A stretch of 64,000 nt of DNA from Hyphomonadaceae bacterium. Lineage in GTDB: Bacteria > Pseudomonadota > Alphaproteobacteria > Caulobacterales > Hyphomonadaceae. The notes under the pieces are model-generated. The model was not told where the DNA came from, did not search any database, and saw only the letters and a list, made by a program, of their open reading frames with translations. The stretch spans positions 248,001 through 312,000 of the forward strand of contig JANSWU010000005.1 of assembly GCA_024743315.1 (NCBI GenBank), in the 5' to 3' direction. How positions within the stretch are numbered: the first letter of the stretch is position 1; every line of letters starts with the position of its first letter. Shown in pieces: positions 45,020 through 55,893 of this stretch. The translations under genes and the position numbers were made by a program.

Positions 45020-45796
45020 TTATTGGTTTTTGAAGTGGGCCTGACGTTTTTCCACAAACGCCGCCATGCCCTCTTTCTGATCTTCGGTTGCGAACAGGGA
45101 ATGGAATAGCCGGCGCTCGAACATGACCCCCTGGCTGAGCGGTGTTTCATAGGCCGCATTGACCATTTCCTTGGTCAGCATCGCCGCAGCGCGGGGCATG
45201 GCGGCGATCTTCTTGGCCACCGCCTTGGCCTCTTCGACGAGATCATCGACTGGCACAATGCGCGAGACCAGACCGCAACGCTCGGCCTCTTCGGCCTCCA
45301 TCATACGTCCGGTCAGGCACATCTCCATGGCTTTCGATTTGCCGGCAAAACGGGTCAGACGCTGGGTGCCACCGGCACCTGGGGACACGCCAATAGTGAT
45401 TTCGGGCTGGCCGAACTTGGCTTTTTCACCGGCGAGGATGAAGTCACACATCATGGCCAGCTCACACCCGCCGCCAAGCGCATAGCCATTGACCGCTGCG
45501 ATCAGGGGTTTGCGGGTGCGCGCCGCGCGTTCCCAATTGCGGGTTATGAAGTCCTTATAATAGGCCTCCATATAAGACTGTTCGCGCATCTCTTTAATGT
45601 CGGCGCCAGCGGCGAATGCTTTCTTGGAGCCAGTAATCACAATGCAGCCAATTTCAGGATCTTCGTCGAAGCGATCGAGCGCCGCGGTCAGTTCATCCAT
45701 CAGCTGGTTGTTAAACGCATTCAATGCATCAGGACGGTTCAGCGTAATCACGGCAACCGCGCCATCCACTTCCGTCAACAGTGTTTCATAAGCCAT
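45020..45796 (-). CDS. Enoyl-CoA hydratase/isomerase
   Basis: A 258-residue crotonase-family hydratase. [11 protein letters not shown] (oxyanion region), [15 protein letters not shown] and [19 protein letters not shown] contain the two catalytic Glu residues, so it is likely a true short-chain enoyl-CoA hydratase in fatty acid beta-oxidation. The ATG at 45796 has AAGGAAAG upstream. An open frame extends 29 codons further but lacks a family match. Its location upstream of rpsT-dnaA is shared with Caulobacter. Confidence 0.94.
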   Translation of the reverse strand: MAYETLLTEVDGAVAVITLNRPDALNAFNNQLMDELTAALDRFDEDPEIGCIVITGSKKAFAAGADIKEMREQSYMEAYYKDFITRNWERAARTRKPLIAAVNGYALGGGCELAMMCDFILAGEKAKFGQPEITIGVSPGAGGTQRLTRFAGKSKAMEMCLTGRMMEAEEAERCGLVSRIVPVDDLVEEAKAVAKKIAAMPRAAAMLTKEMVNAAYETPLSQGVMFERRLFHSLFATEDQKEGMAAFVEKRQAHFKNQ

Positions 45797-45899
45797 GGGA
45801 GTCCCAGCTTTCCTTATCTTGCCCAGTCGCACCTTCTGTGGACGCGACCCATCACGAAGAAGCTGTAAAATATATTGCGGCACGCGTCGATAGCGCGCC

Positions 45900-48578
45900 T
45901 CAGGTCTGATCTTTGAGCTTGTAGATCAAGTCCAGGGCTTCGCGTGGTGACAAACTGTCTGGATCGATCGATTGCAGGAATTCTAAGGCCGGATGCGGCG
46001 CGTCTGTCGTGACGATCTCTTCCTCTTCTGCAGCCGCTGCGAACAGGGGCAGTGTATCGACCGCGTCCGGGGCCGCCTCGAGTTTCTTGAGCACTTGTTC
46101 TGCACGGCGAACCGCTTTGCCTGGCAGTCCGGCAAGTTTCGCGACTTGAACTCCATAAGAGCGATCCGCGGCACCCGGTTGGACATCATGCAAGAAAACC
46201 AGATCGTCCTTCCATTCCTTGGCCCGCAAGGAGAGATTGGTCGCCGACGGCAAGTCATCAGCGAGATTGGTCAGCTCATGATAATGAGTCGCGAACAGCG
46301 CGCGACACTTATTGGTATTATGCAAATGCTCGACAGCCGCCCAGGCAATGGCCAGGCCATCATAAGTTGAGGTGCCGCGTCCGACTTCATCCAGAATGAC
46401 GAACGAGTTTTGCGTGGCCTGGGTCAGGATGGCGGCGGTTTCGACCATTTCCACCATGAAGGTCGACCGTCCGCGCGACAGGTCATCACTGGCTCCGACC
46501 CGCGAGAAGACCCGATCGGCGAGCCCCAGTGTCAAGCGACGGGCCGGGACAAAAAGACCTGCTTGCGCCAGGATCACGGCCAGGCAAGCCTGCCGCAAAT
46601 AGGTGGATTTACCCGCCATGTTCGGGCCGGTGACGAGCGCCAGGCGAGGTGCTTGCTCACCGCTGGCATCGAGCTCCGTATCATTGGCGGTGAAGCCATC
46701 ACCTTGTTTGCGCAAAGCGGCCTCGACAACCGGATGGCGCAAGCCTTTGGCGGTGAAAACTGGGTCCTCAGAGAGATGCGGACGTGTCGCCGCGGTTTCG
46801 CTCGCCCATTCAGCATTGGCGCTCGCCGTGTCCAGCTCCGCCAGTGCCTCGGCGGCCTCGCTCAACGGCATCGACAGGGTTTCGACGCGGGCACAAAAAG
46901 TTTCGAAAATCGCCAGCTCGCGGCCCTTGGCAATATCATCCGCGCGCGAGATCTTGCCGGCTAGCTCCGACAGGTCTGATGTCGAGAAGCGAACATTCGA
47001 GGCCAGCGTTTGCCGGTGAATGAATGTCTCGGCCAGCGGTGCCTTCATCATCGGGTCGGCATGGCGTGCCGGGACATCAATGAAATAGCCAAGAACATTG
47101 TTGAATTTGATCTTGAGCGCGCTGATCCCGGTTTGGTCGGCATAACGCGTTTGCAGCTCGGCAATGATCCGGCGGCTGTCTGATTTGAGGTTTCGCGCTT
47201 CGTCAAGCGCGGCGTCCCAACCGGGCGCAATGAAGCCGCCATCTCGGGCAAGGGTCGGCAATTCATCACTCAAGGCGCGTCCGAGGTCTGAGACCAGGGC
47301 AGCGACATCCGGTTGGTTGGATAAGGTCAGCGCTTGTAAGGTCGCTTCGATCAGATGTGGTGGGTTGGTTTGCGCCCGCGCGGCTTCTGCGACCGCTTCT
47401 TCACCGGCCTTCAACGCGGCGCCAATCGCGGCAAGGTCACGCGGCCCACCTCGACCTAAACGAATGCGCGAGCGCGCACGCTCGAGGTCCGGCGCACTTT
47501 TTAAGCGGGCACGAATGGCCTCGCGCAAATGCTCATTGGCCAGGAAATACTCGATCGCGTCATAGCGCGCTGTGATTGTATCGGCATCGGTTTCGGGGCG
47601 GGCCAGCCGCGCGGCGAGCATGCGGGCACCCGGCGAGGTCAGAGTGCGGTCAACCGTCGCCAAAAGCGTGCCGTGTCGGGCACCATTCAGACCCACATCA
47701 ATCTCTAGACTGGCCCGCGTCGCTGGATCGATGCTGAGCGCACTTCCGCCCGCAGAACGCTTTGGAGGATCGAGGCGGATCTCGGCCCCGGCCTGGGTCA
47801 GCGAAAGGTAATCGAGCAATAAGCCACAGGCCGCCAATTCAGTCTTGGAAAACAGGCCGAACGCGTCCAGCGCAGCGACCTGAAACGTCTCTTTCAGCAT
47901 GCGTTCGCCGGATTTCGCATTGGCGGCGCTATTCGGGCGATAAGTGATCGGCAGCTTCAATGCATCTTCGGCGAGACTGACCAGCGGGCGCTCGGCGTCG
48001 CGTTCCGTCACCAGGCATTCCTTGATCGGCAAGGCGCTGAGCGTTTCGGACAAGGCTTCGGGTGCAAATCCGCGTACTTCGAAATAGCCGGTTGAGACAT
48101 CGCAGGCGGCGAAGGCGGCTTCAGCCCCGCCGGCGCCGAATGCAATGGCGATGAGGGCCTGTCCCTGGCGGGCTGGCAGCAAACTGTCTTCGGTGATCGT
48201 GCCCGGCGTGACAATGCGCACAATCTCGCGATTGACGATCGCCTTGGAGCCGCGCTTTTTCGCTTCCGCAGGACTTTCCGTCTGTTCGCACACCGCGACG
48301 CGCTCACCCGCCTTGATCAAGCGGGCGAGATAGCCTTCGGCGGCATGATATGGCACGCCCGCCATCGGAATCGGTTCGCCATCATGTTCGCCGCGAGCGG
48401 TCAGGGTGATGTCGAGGATTTCGGCGGCGCGGACAGCGTCTTCAAAGAACAGCTCGTAAAAATCGCCCATGCGAAAAAACAGGAGCGCATCTTCATGCTG
48501 CGCCTTGATCGCCAGATATTGCGCCATGAATGGGGTCGGCGCTTTTGGCTTTTTTATCTTTCCGGCACTGTCTGGCAC
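45900..48578 (-). CDS. mutS: DNA mismatch repair protein MutS
   Basis: An 892-residue MutS. The mismatch-binding [10 protein letters not shown] (Phe-x-Glu motif) is near residue 37. The ATPase domain has Walker [14 protein letters not shown], the ABC signature area [14 protein letters not shown], Walker [16 protein letters not shown] and the helix-turn-helix end. The GTG at 48578 ([10 protein letters not shown]) is taken; Met18 is an alternative. It is divergent from maeB across 120 bases that contain two GANTC sites in a GAATCC/GGATTC hairpin (48587-48592/48602-48607). The mutL partner is not in the window. Confidence 0.97.
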   Translation of the reverse strand: MPDSAGKIKKPKAPTPFMAQYLAIKAQHEDALLFFRMGDFYELFFEDAVRAAEILDITLTARGEHDGEPIPMAGVPYHAAEGYLARLIKAGERVAVCEQTESPAEAKKRGSKAIVNREIVRIVTPGTITEDSLLPARQGQALIAIAFGAGGAEAAFAACDVSTGYFEVRGFAPEALSETLSALPIKECLVTERDAERPLVSLAEDALKLPITYRPNSAANAKSGERMLKETFQVAALDAFGLFSKTELAACGLLLDYLSLTQAGAEIRLDPPKRSAGGSALSIDPATRASLEIDVGLNGARHGTLLATVDRTLTSPGARMLAARLARPETDADTITARYDAIEYFLANEHLREAIRARLKSAPDLERARSRIRLGRGGPRDLAAIGAALKAGEEAVAEAARAQTNPPHLIEATLQALTLSNQPDVAALVSDLGRALSDELPTLARDGGFIAPGWDAALDEARNLKSDSRRIIAELQTRYADQTGISALKIKFNNVLGYFIDVPARHADPMMKAPLAETFIHRQTLASNVRFSTSDLSELAGKISRADDIAKGRELAIFETFCARVETLSMPLSEAAEALAELDTASANAEWASETAATRPHLSEDPVFTAKGLRHPVVEAALRKQGDGFTANDTELDASGEQAPRLALVTGPNMAGKSTYLRQACLAVILAQAGLFVPARRLTLGLADRVFSRVGASDDLSRGRSTFMVEMVETAAILTQATQNSFVILDEVGRGTSTYDGLAIAWAAVEHLHNTNKCRALFATHYHELTNLADDLPSATNLSLRAKEWKDDLVFLHDVQPGAADRSYGVQVAKLAGLPGKAVRRAEQVLKKLEAAPDAVDTLPLFAAAAEEEEIVTTDAPHPALEFLQSIDPDSLSPREALDLIYKLKDQT

Positions 48579-48698
48579 TGGCTTGCGAATCCTTCAGAAG
48601 GGGATTCAAATAATGCAATCACAACCGCTTGTCCCCCCTTGCGGACAGGCTTATGAGGCAGCAGAAATTTTGAAAAGCCTCGAAAGGCGGACTCATAG

Positions 48699-50981
48699 AT
48701 GACCAATAAGCGTCCCAGCTTCACCGATCAGGAAGCCCTCGATTTCCATGCCAAGCCGACGCCGGGCAAGATTTCGATGATGCCGACCAAGCCGATGCAG
48801 ACCCAGCGCGACCTGTCTTTGGCCTACAGCCCAGGCGTCGCCGTACCGGTTGAAGCGATCGGTCGGGACGAGGATTTGGCGTATGATTACACGGCGAAGG
48901 GCAATACGGTTGCGGTGATTTCAAACGGCACGGCAATCCTCGGACTCGGCGATCTCGGCGCGATGGCCTCGAAGCCCGTGATGGAAGGCAAATCCGTCCT
49001 GTTCAAACGCTTTGCCGACATTGATAGTTTTGATGTCGAGGTCCAGACCAAGGATGTCGACGAGTTCTGCACCGTGGTGCGCAATATCGGCGCGACCTGG
49101 GGCGGCATTAATCTCGAGGACATTGCTTCGCCGGACGCCTTCATCATTGAGCAGCGCCTGCGCGATGAGCTTGATATTCCCGTCTTCCACGACGACCAGC
49201 ATGGCACGGCGATTATTGCCGCAGCCGGGATCATCAATGCCTGCGCGATTACAGGGCGGCGGTTGGAAGACCTGAAAGTTGCCGTTTCGGGCGCCGGCGC
49301 GGCCGGCTTGTCAGTCGCCGGTCTGATCCGTCACCTTGGGGTCAAGGCTGAGAATATCTTGATGGCCGACAGCGCCGGGATCCTGTTCGAAGGTCGGACA
49401 GAAAAGATGGATCAGTTTAAATCGGCTTTCACCGTTAAAACCGACAAACGCACGCTTGCCGAAGCCATGGAGGGCGCAGACTGTTTTCTCGGCCTCTCGG
49501 TCAAAGGGGCCGTCAATCAGGACATGGTCAAATCCATGGCCAAGGACCCGATCATTTTCGCTATGGCCAATCCCGATCCTGAAATCACCCCGGAAGAGAT
49601 CAAGGCGGTCCGCGGCGATGCGATTATCGCCACCGGGCGCTCCGATTATCCGAACCAGGTCAACAATGTCCTCGGCTTTCCTTATATCTTCCGCGGGGCG
49701 CTGGATGTTCGGGCACGCGGGATCAACGAAGAAATGAAAGTCGCGGCCGCTCGAGCCCTGGCCGAGCTGGCGCGTGAAGACGTGCCGGATGAAGTGGCGG
49801 CTGCCTATCATGGCGCGCGCCCGCAATTTGGCCGCGACTATATCATTCCGACTCCATTCGACCCGCGCCTGATCAGCTTCATTCCGCCTTTTGTGGCGCA
49901 GGCCGCCATGGATACTGGCGTCGCCCGCAAACCGATCGAGGATATGGAAGAGTATCGCCATTCCCTGGCGCGTCGCCTCGATCCGACCGCCTCCTTCCTG
50001 CAAGGCATTCAGTCGTTTGTGCGCCGGCGTCAGAAGCGAATTGTCTTTGCTGAGGGCGAAGAGCCGCAAGTCGTGCGCGCCGCCTGGACGTTCAAGCAAC
50101 AGGGCCTCGGGCACCCGATCCTGATCGGTCGCGAGGCTCAGGTCGAACGCACGATGAAACAGATGGGCGTCCCGGAAGGCGCTCTGGAAATCGTCAATGC
50201 GCGCCTCTCGGACCGGAATGCCGATTATACTGATTATCTCTATGATCGCTTGCAGCGCCGCGGCTATCTCAAGCGCGACGCCCAGCGCCTGGTCAATCAG
50301 GACCGGAACGTGTTTGGCTGCTGTATGCTGGCGCATGGCGATGCCGATGGCATGGTTACCGGCGTAACCCGGAATTATGATGTCTGTCTCACCGATGTCC
50401 GTCTGTCGCTCGATCCGCTGCCGGATGCCGACGTGATCGGCATGTCCATGGTGATCAATCGCGGCAAGACGATTTTTATCGCCGATACCAGCGTCAATGA
50501 ATTGCCAGACGGCGAACAATTGGCGGGCATTGCCAAGGAAGCGGCGATGGCGGTGAAACGCCTCGGTTTCACCCCACGCGTGGCCTTCCTGTCCTATTCG
50601 ACCTTCGGTAATCCGATGGGTGAACGCGCAGAGAAAGTCCGGGAAGCGGTCTCGATCCTCGATGAATGCTCAGATTGCGATTTCGAGTATGAGGGCGATA
50701 TCGCCGCCGATGTCGCGCTCAATCCGATGCACAAGGTGATCTACCCGTTCTCGCGTCTGTCCGGCGAAGCCAATGTTCTTGTCATGCCAGCCATTCACTC
50801 GGCGTCGATTTCGACCAAGCTCTTGGAAGGCATGTCACGCGCGACCGTGATTGGCCCAGTGCTGCTCGGCATGTCCAAATCGGTCCAGATTGCCTCGCTC
50901 GGCGCCACCGTGAACGATATCGTCAATCTCGCCACCGTGGCCGCATTCGATATTGACCGGGTGGGGTCTTCAGCGACCTAG
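48699..50981 (+). CDS. maeB: NADP-dependent malic enzyme (malic-PTA fusion)
   Basis: A 760-residue enzyme: malic enzyme domain in residues 15-425 and a phosphotransacetylase-like domain in 430-760. Key segments are LAYSPGVAVPVEAI, VFHDDQHGTAI (divalent metal and malate), AVSGAGAAGLSVAGL (cofactor) and IFAMANPDPEI. It decarboxylates malate to pyruvate with NADP reduction; the C-terminal domain regulates rather than makes acetyl phosphate in characterised members. Its stop interlocks with the AmpG-like gene stop. Confidence 0.96.
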   Translation: MTNKRPSFTDQEALDFHAKPTPGKISMMPTKPMQTQRDLSLAYSPGVAVPVEAIGRDEDLAYDYTAKGNTVAVISNGTAILGLGDLGAMASKPVMEGKSVLFKRFADIDSFDVEVQTKDVDEFCTVVRNIGATWGGINLEDIASPDAFIIEQRLRDELDIPVFHDDQHGTAIIAAAGIINACAITGRRLEDLKVAVSGAGAAGLSVAGLIRHLGVKAENILMADSAGILFEGRTEKMDQFKSAFTVKTDKRTLAEAMEGADCFLGLSVKGAVNQDMVKSMAKDPIIFAMANPDPEITPEEIKAVRGDAIIATGRSDYPNQVNNVLGFPYIFRGALDVRARGINEEMKVAAARALAELAREDVPDEVAAAYHGARPQFGRDYIIPTPFDPRLISFIPPFVAQAAMDTGVARKPIEDMEEYRHSLARRLDPTASFLQGIQSFVRRRQKRIVFAEGEEPQVVRAAWTFKQQGLGHPILIGREAQVERTMKQMGVPEGALEIVNARLSDRNADYTDYLYDRLQRRGYLKRDAQRLVNQDRNVFGCCMLAHGDADGMVTGVTRNYDVCLTDVRLSLDPLPDADVIGMSMVINRGKTIFIADTSVNELPDGEQLAGIAKEAAMAVKRLGFTPRVAFLSYSTFGNPMGERAEKVREAVSILDECSDCDFEYEGDIAADVALNPMHKVIYPFSRLSGEANVLVMPAIHSASISTKLLEGMSRATVIGPVLLGMSKSVQIASLGATVNDIVNLATVAAFDIDRVGSSAT

Positions 50982-52750
50982 TTTTTCGAAGCGATCTGTT
51001 GATTCAGGATGAGGTTCTCTGAATTCTCGCCCGTCCGGGCTTGGCGCCACCATTCAAGGACGCAAAGGACAACTGCAATCCCACCCAACCAGAACGTCAG
51101 GACGAAGACATAGTAGAAGCCTTGGGTCTCCATTAATTCGCCGAGCCAGGCGCGCCCAAGTGTGCCCAAAAGCATGGTGAGTGAAACGAGCAGAGCGTAT
51201 TGCATGGTCGCAAAGCGCGGGTTCACAATACCGGTCAGGTAGGCGGTAATCGCGACGAGGGCTAATCCGCCTGCGATGTTCTCAGCAAAAATTGTCAACA
51301 TCAGCCGCGCCATGCGTTGTCCCTGATCTGGCGGAATCGTCACCTGTTCCGGTTGCATGGAAGCCGCCCACTCTGCGAACGCGATCAAGGGAATATCGAG
51401 GCGCGTCATCGCGAGGAAGGCGTCAACATTGGCGCCGCCGACGGCGAGATCCGCATATAAAAGATTGGTAACAGCCGCGACGATGGCCCCAATGAAAAGG
51501 ATGGGCATCCGGCCCAAAAGCGTAATCAGCGTCGCTCCCAGAAAGGCACCGAAAATGGTCGCGATGACGCCGGAAAACTTGGAAGCGATCGCGACATCGT
51601 CGAGGGAATGCCCGAGTGCGCCATAGTTTTCACCGAGGTAGAAGGCATAAGCTAGGGAACCCCACACAGCATCTGTGAAACGATACATTAGCGCCAGACC
51701 GAGTACCAGAATGATGCCCCAGCGAAGACGCACCAAAAGGTCCATCAATGGGTCGAAAATGGCGCGGAACAGCACGCCTGTAATCGCTTTCTGCCGATCA
51801 GGTTCGGCGGCACCGATCCGGATCGAGCTGGGTTTCCCGTTTTGTGAGAAGACCAGCCAAGCGGACGTGATGGTCGGTACTATGACGGTCAAGGAAACGA
51901 TCAGCCAGCCCTGATTGCGGACAAAAACGCGCGCGCTAGAGCCTTCAGGATCGTTGATGAAGGAAATCAGGAAGTTGCCAATCAAAGCGAAGGCCACCAA
52001 CCAGCTCAACGCTACAATCATGACCCCCAGATTGACTTTGTCCGCTGGCAGACTGGGTTGAAAGCTGACATGGTCATAACTGCCGTCTTCCGCGGTTTCG
52101 GTCGCTTTGGGTTCAGGCGCAAGAAGACTGCCAATCACGCACAGCGCCATGAAGACTGCAATCATGACATAAACACCGACCCAGCCGATCCTTGCCGCCA
52201 AAATCAGCGCGACAAAGCCGCTAATGAAGCCGCCAAACTTGTATCCAAACTGATACAAGGCCGACATCAGGTCCTTGTCTTCCTCTGACTCAGCAACCTC
52301 GATCCGCCAGGCGTCCAAGATCAAGTCATGTGTTGGCGACAGCAAAGTGGTCACAAAAGCGATGATTGTGACCATGCCGATATTCTCAGCCGGGTTGGAG
52401 AATGCCAAAACCAGCAAGGCGATCGAAATCGCAACTTGCAAGGATACCAGCCAGGATCGTCGCCCGCCGATCTTTAAGAATGGCAGATTCTTGGCGCGCT
52501 GAAACGCAGGCGCCCACAAATACTTGAAGGCGTAGCCCATGGTGCCAAGGCCGATCGCGCCGATGATCGCTGGCCCGACCCCTTCTTCTGTGAGCCAGGC
52601 TGTGAGCACGCCGAGGACGGCGCCATAGGGGAGGCTGGCTGCAAATGATAAAATTACCATCGCCGCCATTTTACGATCGTTCAGGGACTTGAACGCCCGC
52701 ATTAAGCGAGATTCGGTGGGGGCCGTATCGCCGGTCAGATCAGTGCTCAC
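50978..52750 (-). CDS. AmpG-like MFS permease
   Basis: A 590-residue membrane protein with about twelve helices plus an insert of loops (residues 200-260 and 300-335). FAASLPYGAVLGVLTAWL, PTHDLILDAWRIEVAE and GRRSWLVSLQ match the AmpG muropeptide permease family, which imports GlcNAc-anhydroMurNAc peptides for recycling and beta-lactam sensing. It is longer than E. coli AmpG (491). The GTG at 52750 overlaps the upstream kinase stop (GTGA), so translation is coupled; Met at 52702 is an alternative. Substrate is inferred by family. Confidence 0.85.
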   Translation of the reverse strand: MSTDLTGDTAPTESRLMRAFKSLNDRKMAAMVILSFAASLPYGAVLGVLTAWLTEEGVGPAIIGAIGLGTMGYAFKYLWAPAFQRAKNLPFLKIGGRRSWLVSLQVAISIALLVLAFSNPAENIGMVTIIAFVTTLLSPTHDLILDAWRIEVAESEEDKDLMSALYQFGYKFGGFISGFVALILAARIGWVGVYVMIAVFMALCVIGSLLAPEPKATETAEDGSYDHVSFQPSLPADKVNLGVMIVALSWLVAFALIGNFLISFINDPEGSSARVFVRNQGWLIVSLTVIVPTITSAWLVFSQNGKPSSIRIGAAEPDRQKAITGVLFRAIFDPLMDLLVRLRWGIILVLGLALMYRFTDAVWGSLAYAFYLGENYGALGHSLDDVAIASKFSGVIATIFGAFLGATLITLLGRMPILFIGAIVAAVTNLLYADLAVGGANVDAFLAMTRLDIPLIAFAEWAASMQPEQVTIPPDQGQRMARLMLTIFAENIAGGLALVAITAYLTGIVNPRFATMQYALLVSLTMLLGTLGRAWLGELMETQGFYYVFVLTFWLGGIAVVLCVLEWWRQARTGENSENLILNQQIASKN

Positions 52751-54225
52751 GCAGCACCTGCCTGGGAGTGCAGCCCGACCCATTTAAAGGCGAGCTGGCG
52801 CAGCGCTTCCGCTTCCAACGGTTTGGCCGCAACGCCATCGGCGCCGGCTTGACGCGCGCGTTTTTCGATTTCCGGATTGATCTCGGCCGAGACCGCGATC
52901 ACCGGCACCGTGCGGCCCTGGGCGCGCAAGGCCTTGATTGCTTCAAATCCGTCCATGATCGGCATTCTCAAATCCATCAAGATCAAGTCTGGACTGATTT
53001 GCTCCGTCGCGTCGAGCGCTTCGCGTCCAGTCGAAGCGACCGTGACCGCAAATCCTGACGATTCCAAGGCACGCCTGGCAATCAGCGTGTTGATCGGATT
53101 GTCATCCGCGATCAGGATGCGCCCATGGCCCGCATCCGGTGCCTCCTCTTCGCTGGCGTGGCCGCCTGAAATCGCCAGGCCGGCGCGTTCGATCACAGAT
53201 GCCGCGCGCAAGGGTCGGACCAGCCAACCTGCCGCTCCCATGGATCGGAAACGCGGCATTTCGGTCCGGTCTTCGTGGCGTAAGACGATCAGCACCGGGG
53301 CTGCGGCGCATAGGGATTTGAGCTTGGATTTCGGCAGGTCGGCGCTGGCGAGGATCAAGTCGACCTCATCTGCGCGCGTGGACTGCCGCGGTGCTACACT
53401 GATCACGCTTGCGCCGGCTTGCGTCAGGGTCTGGGCGGCGGCCAGCGCCGTTGCATTTGGCAAGCCGACCAGTGCAACGCGGCCTTGAATTGGATCATTG
53501 GCTGGCACCGGATCCGCGGTTTTGGCGAGCGGCAAAGGCAAGGTGACCCGGAACCGTGTGCCAAGTCCAGGTCCGCTGGTCACTGAAACTTGGCCGCCCA
53601 TGGCCTCGCAGATGCGGCTGACAATGGCCAGGCCAAGGCCAACGCCGCCATCCTTCTGGGCGTCTTCCTGATGCACTTGCTGGAAGGCTTTGAACAATTC
53701 CGCCTGGCCCTCTTCCGAGATGCCTGGACCGGTATCGATTATATCGAAAACCAGCTGATCATCCTGGTATTGAAGATCGATCAGGACAGCGCCGGATTCA
53801 GTGAATTTCAGCGCATTGCCGACCAGGTTGAATAGGATTTGCCGGGTTTTTCCGGAATCACCTTTCACCGTCAGAGCTCGATCGGTTTGCGTCCGAAGGG
53901 CAATGTCGAGTCCATTGGCATGGGCGCGTGGCGACAGAAGTTCAATCACTTCACGGGCCAGCGCTGTGGGTCGGAATACATCTTCGGAGAGTTCGATATT
54001 GCCCATATCCAGGCGCGCGAAATCGAGCACATTATTGAGCAAGTCGAGCAGTCGCTCGCCGGAATTCTTGATCGCGTCGGCATATTCGCGCTGCGATGGG
54101 TTGAGCTTGGTTTCAAGCAACAGAGATACGGTGCCCAGAATGCCATTCAGGGGGGTGCGGATCTCATGGCTCGCAGTCGCGAGGAAAGCCTGTTCGGGGC
54201 TCAGCTTACTGTTTTGGTCGCTCAT
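52747..54225 (-). CDS. Hybrid sensor histidine kinase without sensor domain
   Basis: A 492-residue soluble kinase: HisKA with the phosphorylated His20 in ATASHEIRTPLNG, HATPase with LVGNALKFTESG, DTGPGISEEG and GVGLGLAIV, a degenerate receiver-like linker (about 250-350), and a C-terminal receiver domain (ILIADDNPINTLIARR, DLILMDLRMP, AKPLEAE). There is no N-terminal sensor, so the input must be through a partner. Coupled by GTGA overlap to the AmpG-like permease gene, which suggests a cell-wall-related signal. Upstream neighbour on the same strand is comM (47-base gap). Confidence 0.9.
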   Translation of the reverse strand: MSDQNSKLSPEQAFLATASHEIRTPLNGILGTVSLLLETKLNPSQREYADAIKNSGERLLDLLNNVLDFARLDMGNIELSEDVFRPTALAREVIELLSPRAHANGLDIALRTQTDRALTVKGDSGKTRQILFNLVGNALKFTESGAVLIDLQYQDDQLVFDIIDTGPGISEEGQAELFKAFQQVHQEDAQKDGGVGLGLAIVSRICEAMGGQVSVTSGPGLGTRFRVTLPLPLAKTADPVPANDPIQGRVALVGLPNATALAAAQTLTQAGASVISVAPRQSTRADEVDLILASADLPKSKLKSLCAAAPVLIVLRHEDRTEMPRFRSMGAAGWLVRPLRAASVIERAGLAISGGHASEEEAPDAGHGRILIADDNPINTLIARRALESSGFAVTVASTGREALDATEQISPDLILMDLRMPIMDGFEAIKALRAQGRTVPVIAVSAEINPEIEKRARQAGADGVAAKPLEAEALRQLAFKWVGLHSQAGAA

Positions 54226-54272
54226 GCTTCAGCGCTATCACATGGCGCTGAGGAATTGCTTAATGAAACTGT

Positions 54273-55826
54273 TTATTGCGCCAGGGCATCCACGCGGGCC
54301 GTACTGGCCTGATTGGGCGGGCGTCGGCGATAGGATAAGGCTTCGGCAATATGCAGCCGGCGCACCGCATCTGTGCCTTCCAGATCCGCAATCGTGCGTG
54401 CGACTTTGAGAACGCGGTGATAGGCCCTGGCCGACAGGGAAAGTTTGGTCGCCGCATCCGCCAGCAGGGCGTGCCCAGCCTGATCTGGCGCGGCGAGATC
54501 ATTCAGTTGAGCCGCATCAGCGTCGACATTCAGTAAGCGGTGGGCGGCGCCGCGCGCAGTTTCAGCATAACGCGCAGCTTGCACGTCACGCGCGGCGGCG
54601 ACCCGCGTTGCAATGTCGGCGCTGCCTTCGGCGGCGGGTGGCAGGGTCAGATCGATCGCGGTCACCGCTGGGGTATCGAAAAACAGGTCGATGCGATCCA
54701 AGAATGGGCCCGACAGGCGCGCTTGATAGGATTCTGCGCATTTCGGACCCTTTCGACACAAGCCGTCGCCGCGACCGCCGCCGCATCGGCACGGGTTCAT
54801 GGCCGCGATCAATTGAAACCGCGCGGGGTAACTGACATGGCGATTGGCGCGTGAAATCGTGACGTGGCCATCTTCCAGAGGCTGACGCAGACTGTCGAGC
54901 ACCTGGGCTGAAAATTCTGGCAGCTCATCAAGGAACAGCACGCCATGATGGGCGAGGGAGATTTCCCCTGGCCGGGCGCGGACACCGCCGCCAACCAGGG
55001 CCGCCATGGACGCCGAATGGTGCGGCGCGCGAAACGGGCGTGTGCGCGACAATTGTCCACGTTCGAGCAGTCCGGCGACCGATTGAATCTGGGACACTTC
55101 GAGCAATTCTGTCGCCGATAAAGGCGGCAACAAGCCTGGCAAGCGCTTGGCCAACATGGATTTGCCGGATCCGGGCGGACCGCAGAATAACAGATTATGC
55201 CCGCCAGCCGCCGCGATTTCGAGCACGCGTTTGGCGCCATCCTGGCCCCTGACATCACGAAGATCGACGGCTGAGTCCGGGACCGCCATTTCACCTGGCG
55301 GCGGGCAGGAGAGCGGGGCGCGACCGACAAAATGGTTGATCAGGCTGATCAGGTTGGGCGCGGCCAGATTGCCATCGCCCGCCCAAGCGGCCTCTGATCC
55401 GCAGACTTCAGGGCAGATCAGTTTGAGATCGAGCTCCAGGGCCTTGATTGCTGCGGGCAGAATTCCGAGGCAGGGTCCGAGTTTGCCATCGAGCGACAAT
55501 TCCCCCAGCGCCGCGTGGCCGTCCAACGCGTCGCTGGAGATCAGTCCCATCACCGCCATCACACCAAGCGCGATGGCCAGGTCATAATGACTGCCTTCCT
55601 TGGGCAGATCGGCCGGGGCCAAATTGACCGTGATCCGTTTCGACGGCAGTGCCAGACCGATTGCGCTGAACGCTGCGCGAACCCGCTCTCGGCTCTCGGC
55701 AACGGCTTTGTCCGGTAAGCCGACAATCATGAAGGCGGGCTGATTGCCGCCGGCCATGTGAACCTGAACATCGACCGGCTTGGCGTCGATGCCCTCAAAG
55801 GAAAATGTTGTAATACGTGCGACCAT
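54273..55826 (-). CDS. comM: Mg-chelatase-like AAA ATPase, YifB/ComM family
   Basis: A 517-residue protein: N-terminal Lon-protease-like fold domain, then an AAA+ core with Walker A GPPGSGKSMLAKRLPG and Walker B GVLFLDELPEF, and a C-terminal Mg-chelatase domain (PCRCGGG zinc-like cluster and SARAYHRVLKVARTIADLEG). ComM is a helicase that promotes branch migration in natural transformation, but many non-competent bacteria carry it. GTG and ATG starts are possible; the ATG at 55826 follows GGGAGC. Confidence 0.92.
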   Translation of the reverse strand: MVARITTFSFEGIDAKPVDVQVHMAGGNQPAFMIVGLPDKAVAESRERVRAAFSAIGLALPSKRITVNLAPADLPKEGSHYDLAIALGVMAVMGLISSDALDGHAALGELSLDGKLGPCLGILPAAIKALELDLKLICPEVCGSEAAWAGDGNLAAPNLISLINHFVGRAPLSCPPPGEMAVPDSAVDLRDVRGQDGAKRVLEIAAAGGHNLLFCGPPGSGKSMLAKRLPGLLPPLSATELLEVSQIQSVAGLLERGQLSRTRPFRAPHHSASMAALVGGGVRARPGEISLAHHGVLFLDELPEFSAQVLDSLRQPLEDGHVTISRANRHVSYPARFQLIAAMNPCRCGGGRGDGLCRKGPKCAESYQARLSGPFLDRIDLFFDTPAVTAIDLTLPPAAEGSADIATRVAAARDVQAARYAETARGAAHRLLNVDADAAQLNDLAAPDQAGHALLADAATKLSLSARAYHRVLKVARTIADLEGTDAVRRLHIAEALSYRRRPPNQASTARVDALAQ

Positions 55827-55893
55827 ATTTGCTCCCACCCCCTGAATACTGTGTATCAGAAGATCTGGAACAAATAAAGAACAGATTTAAACT

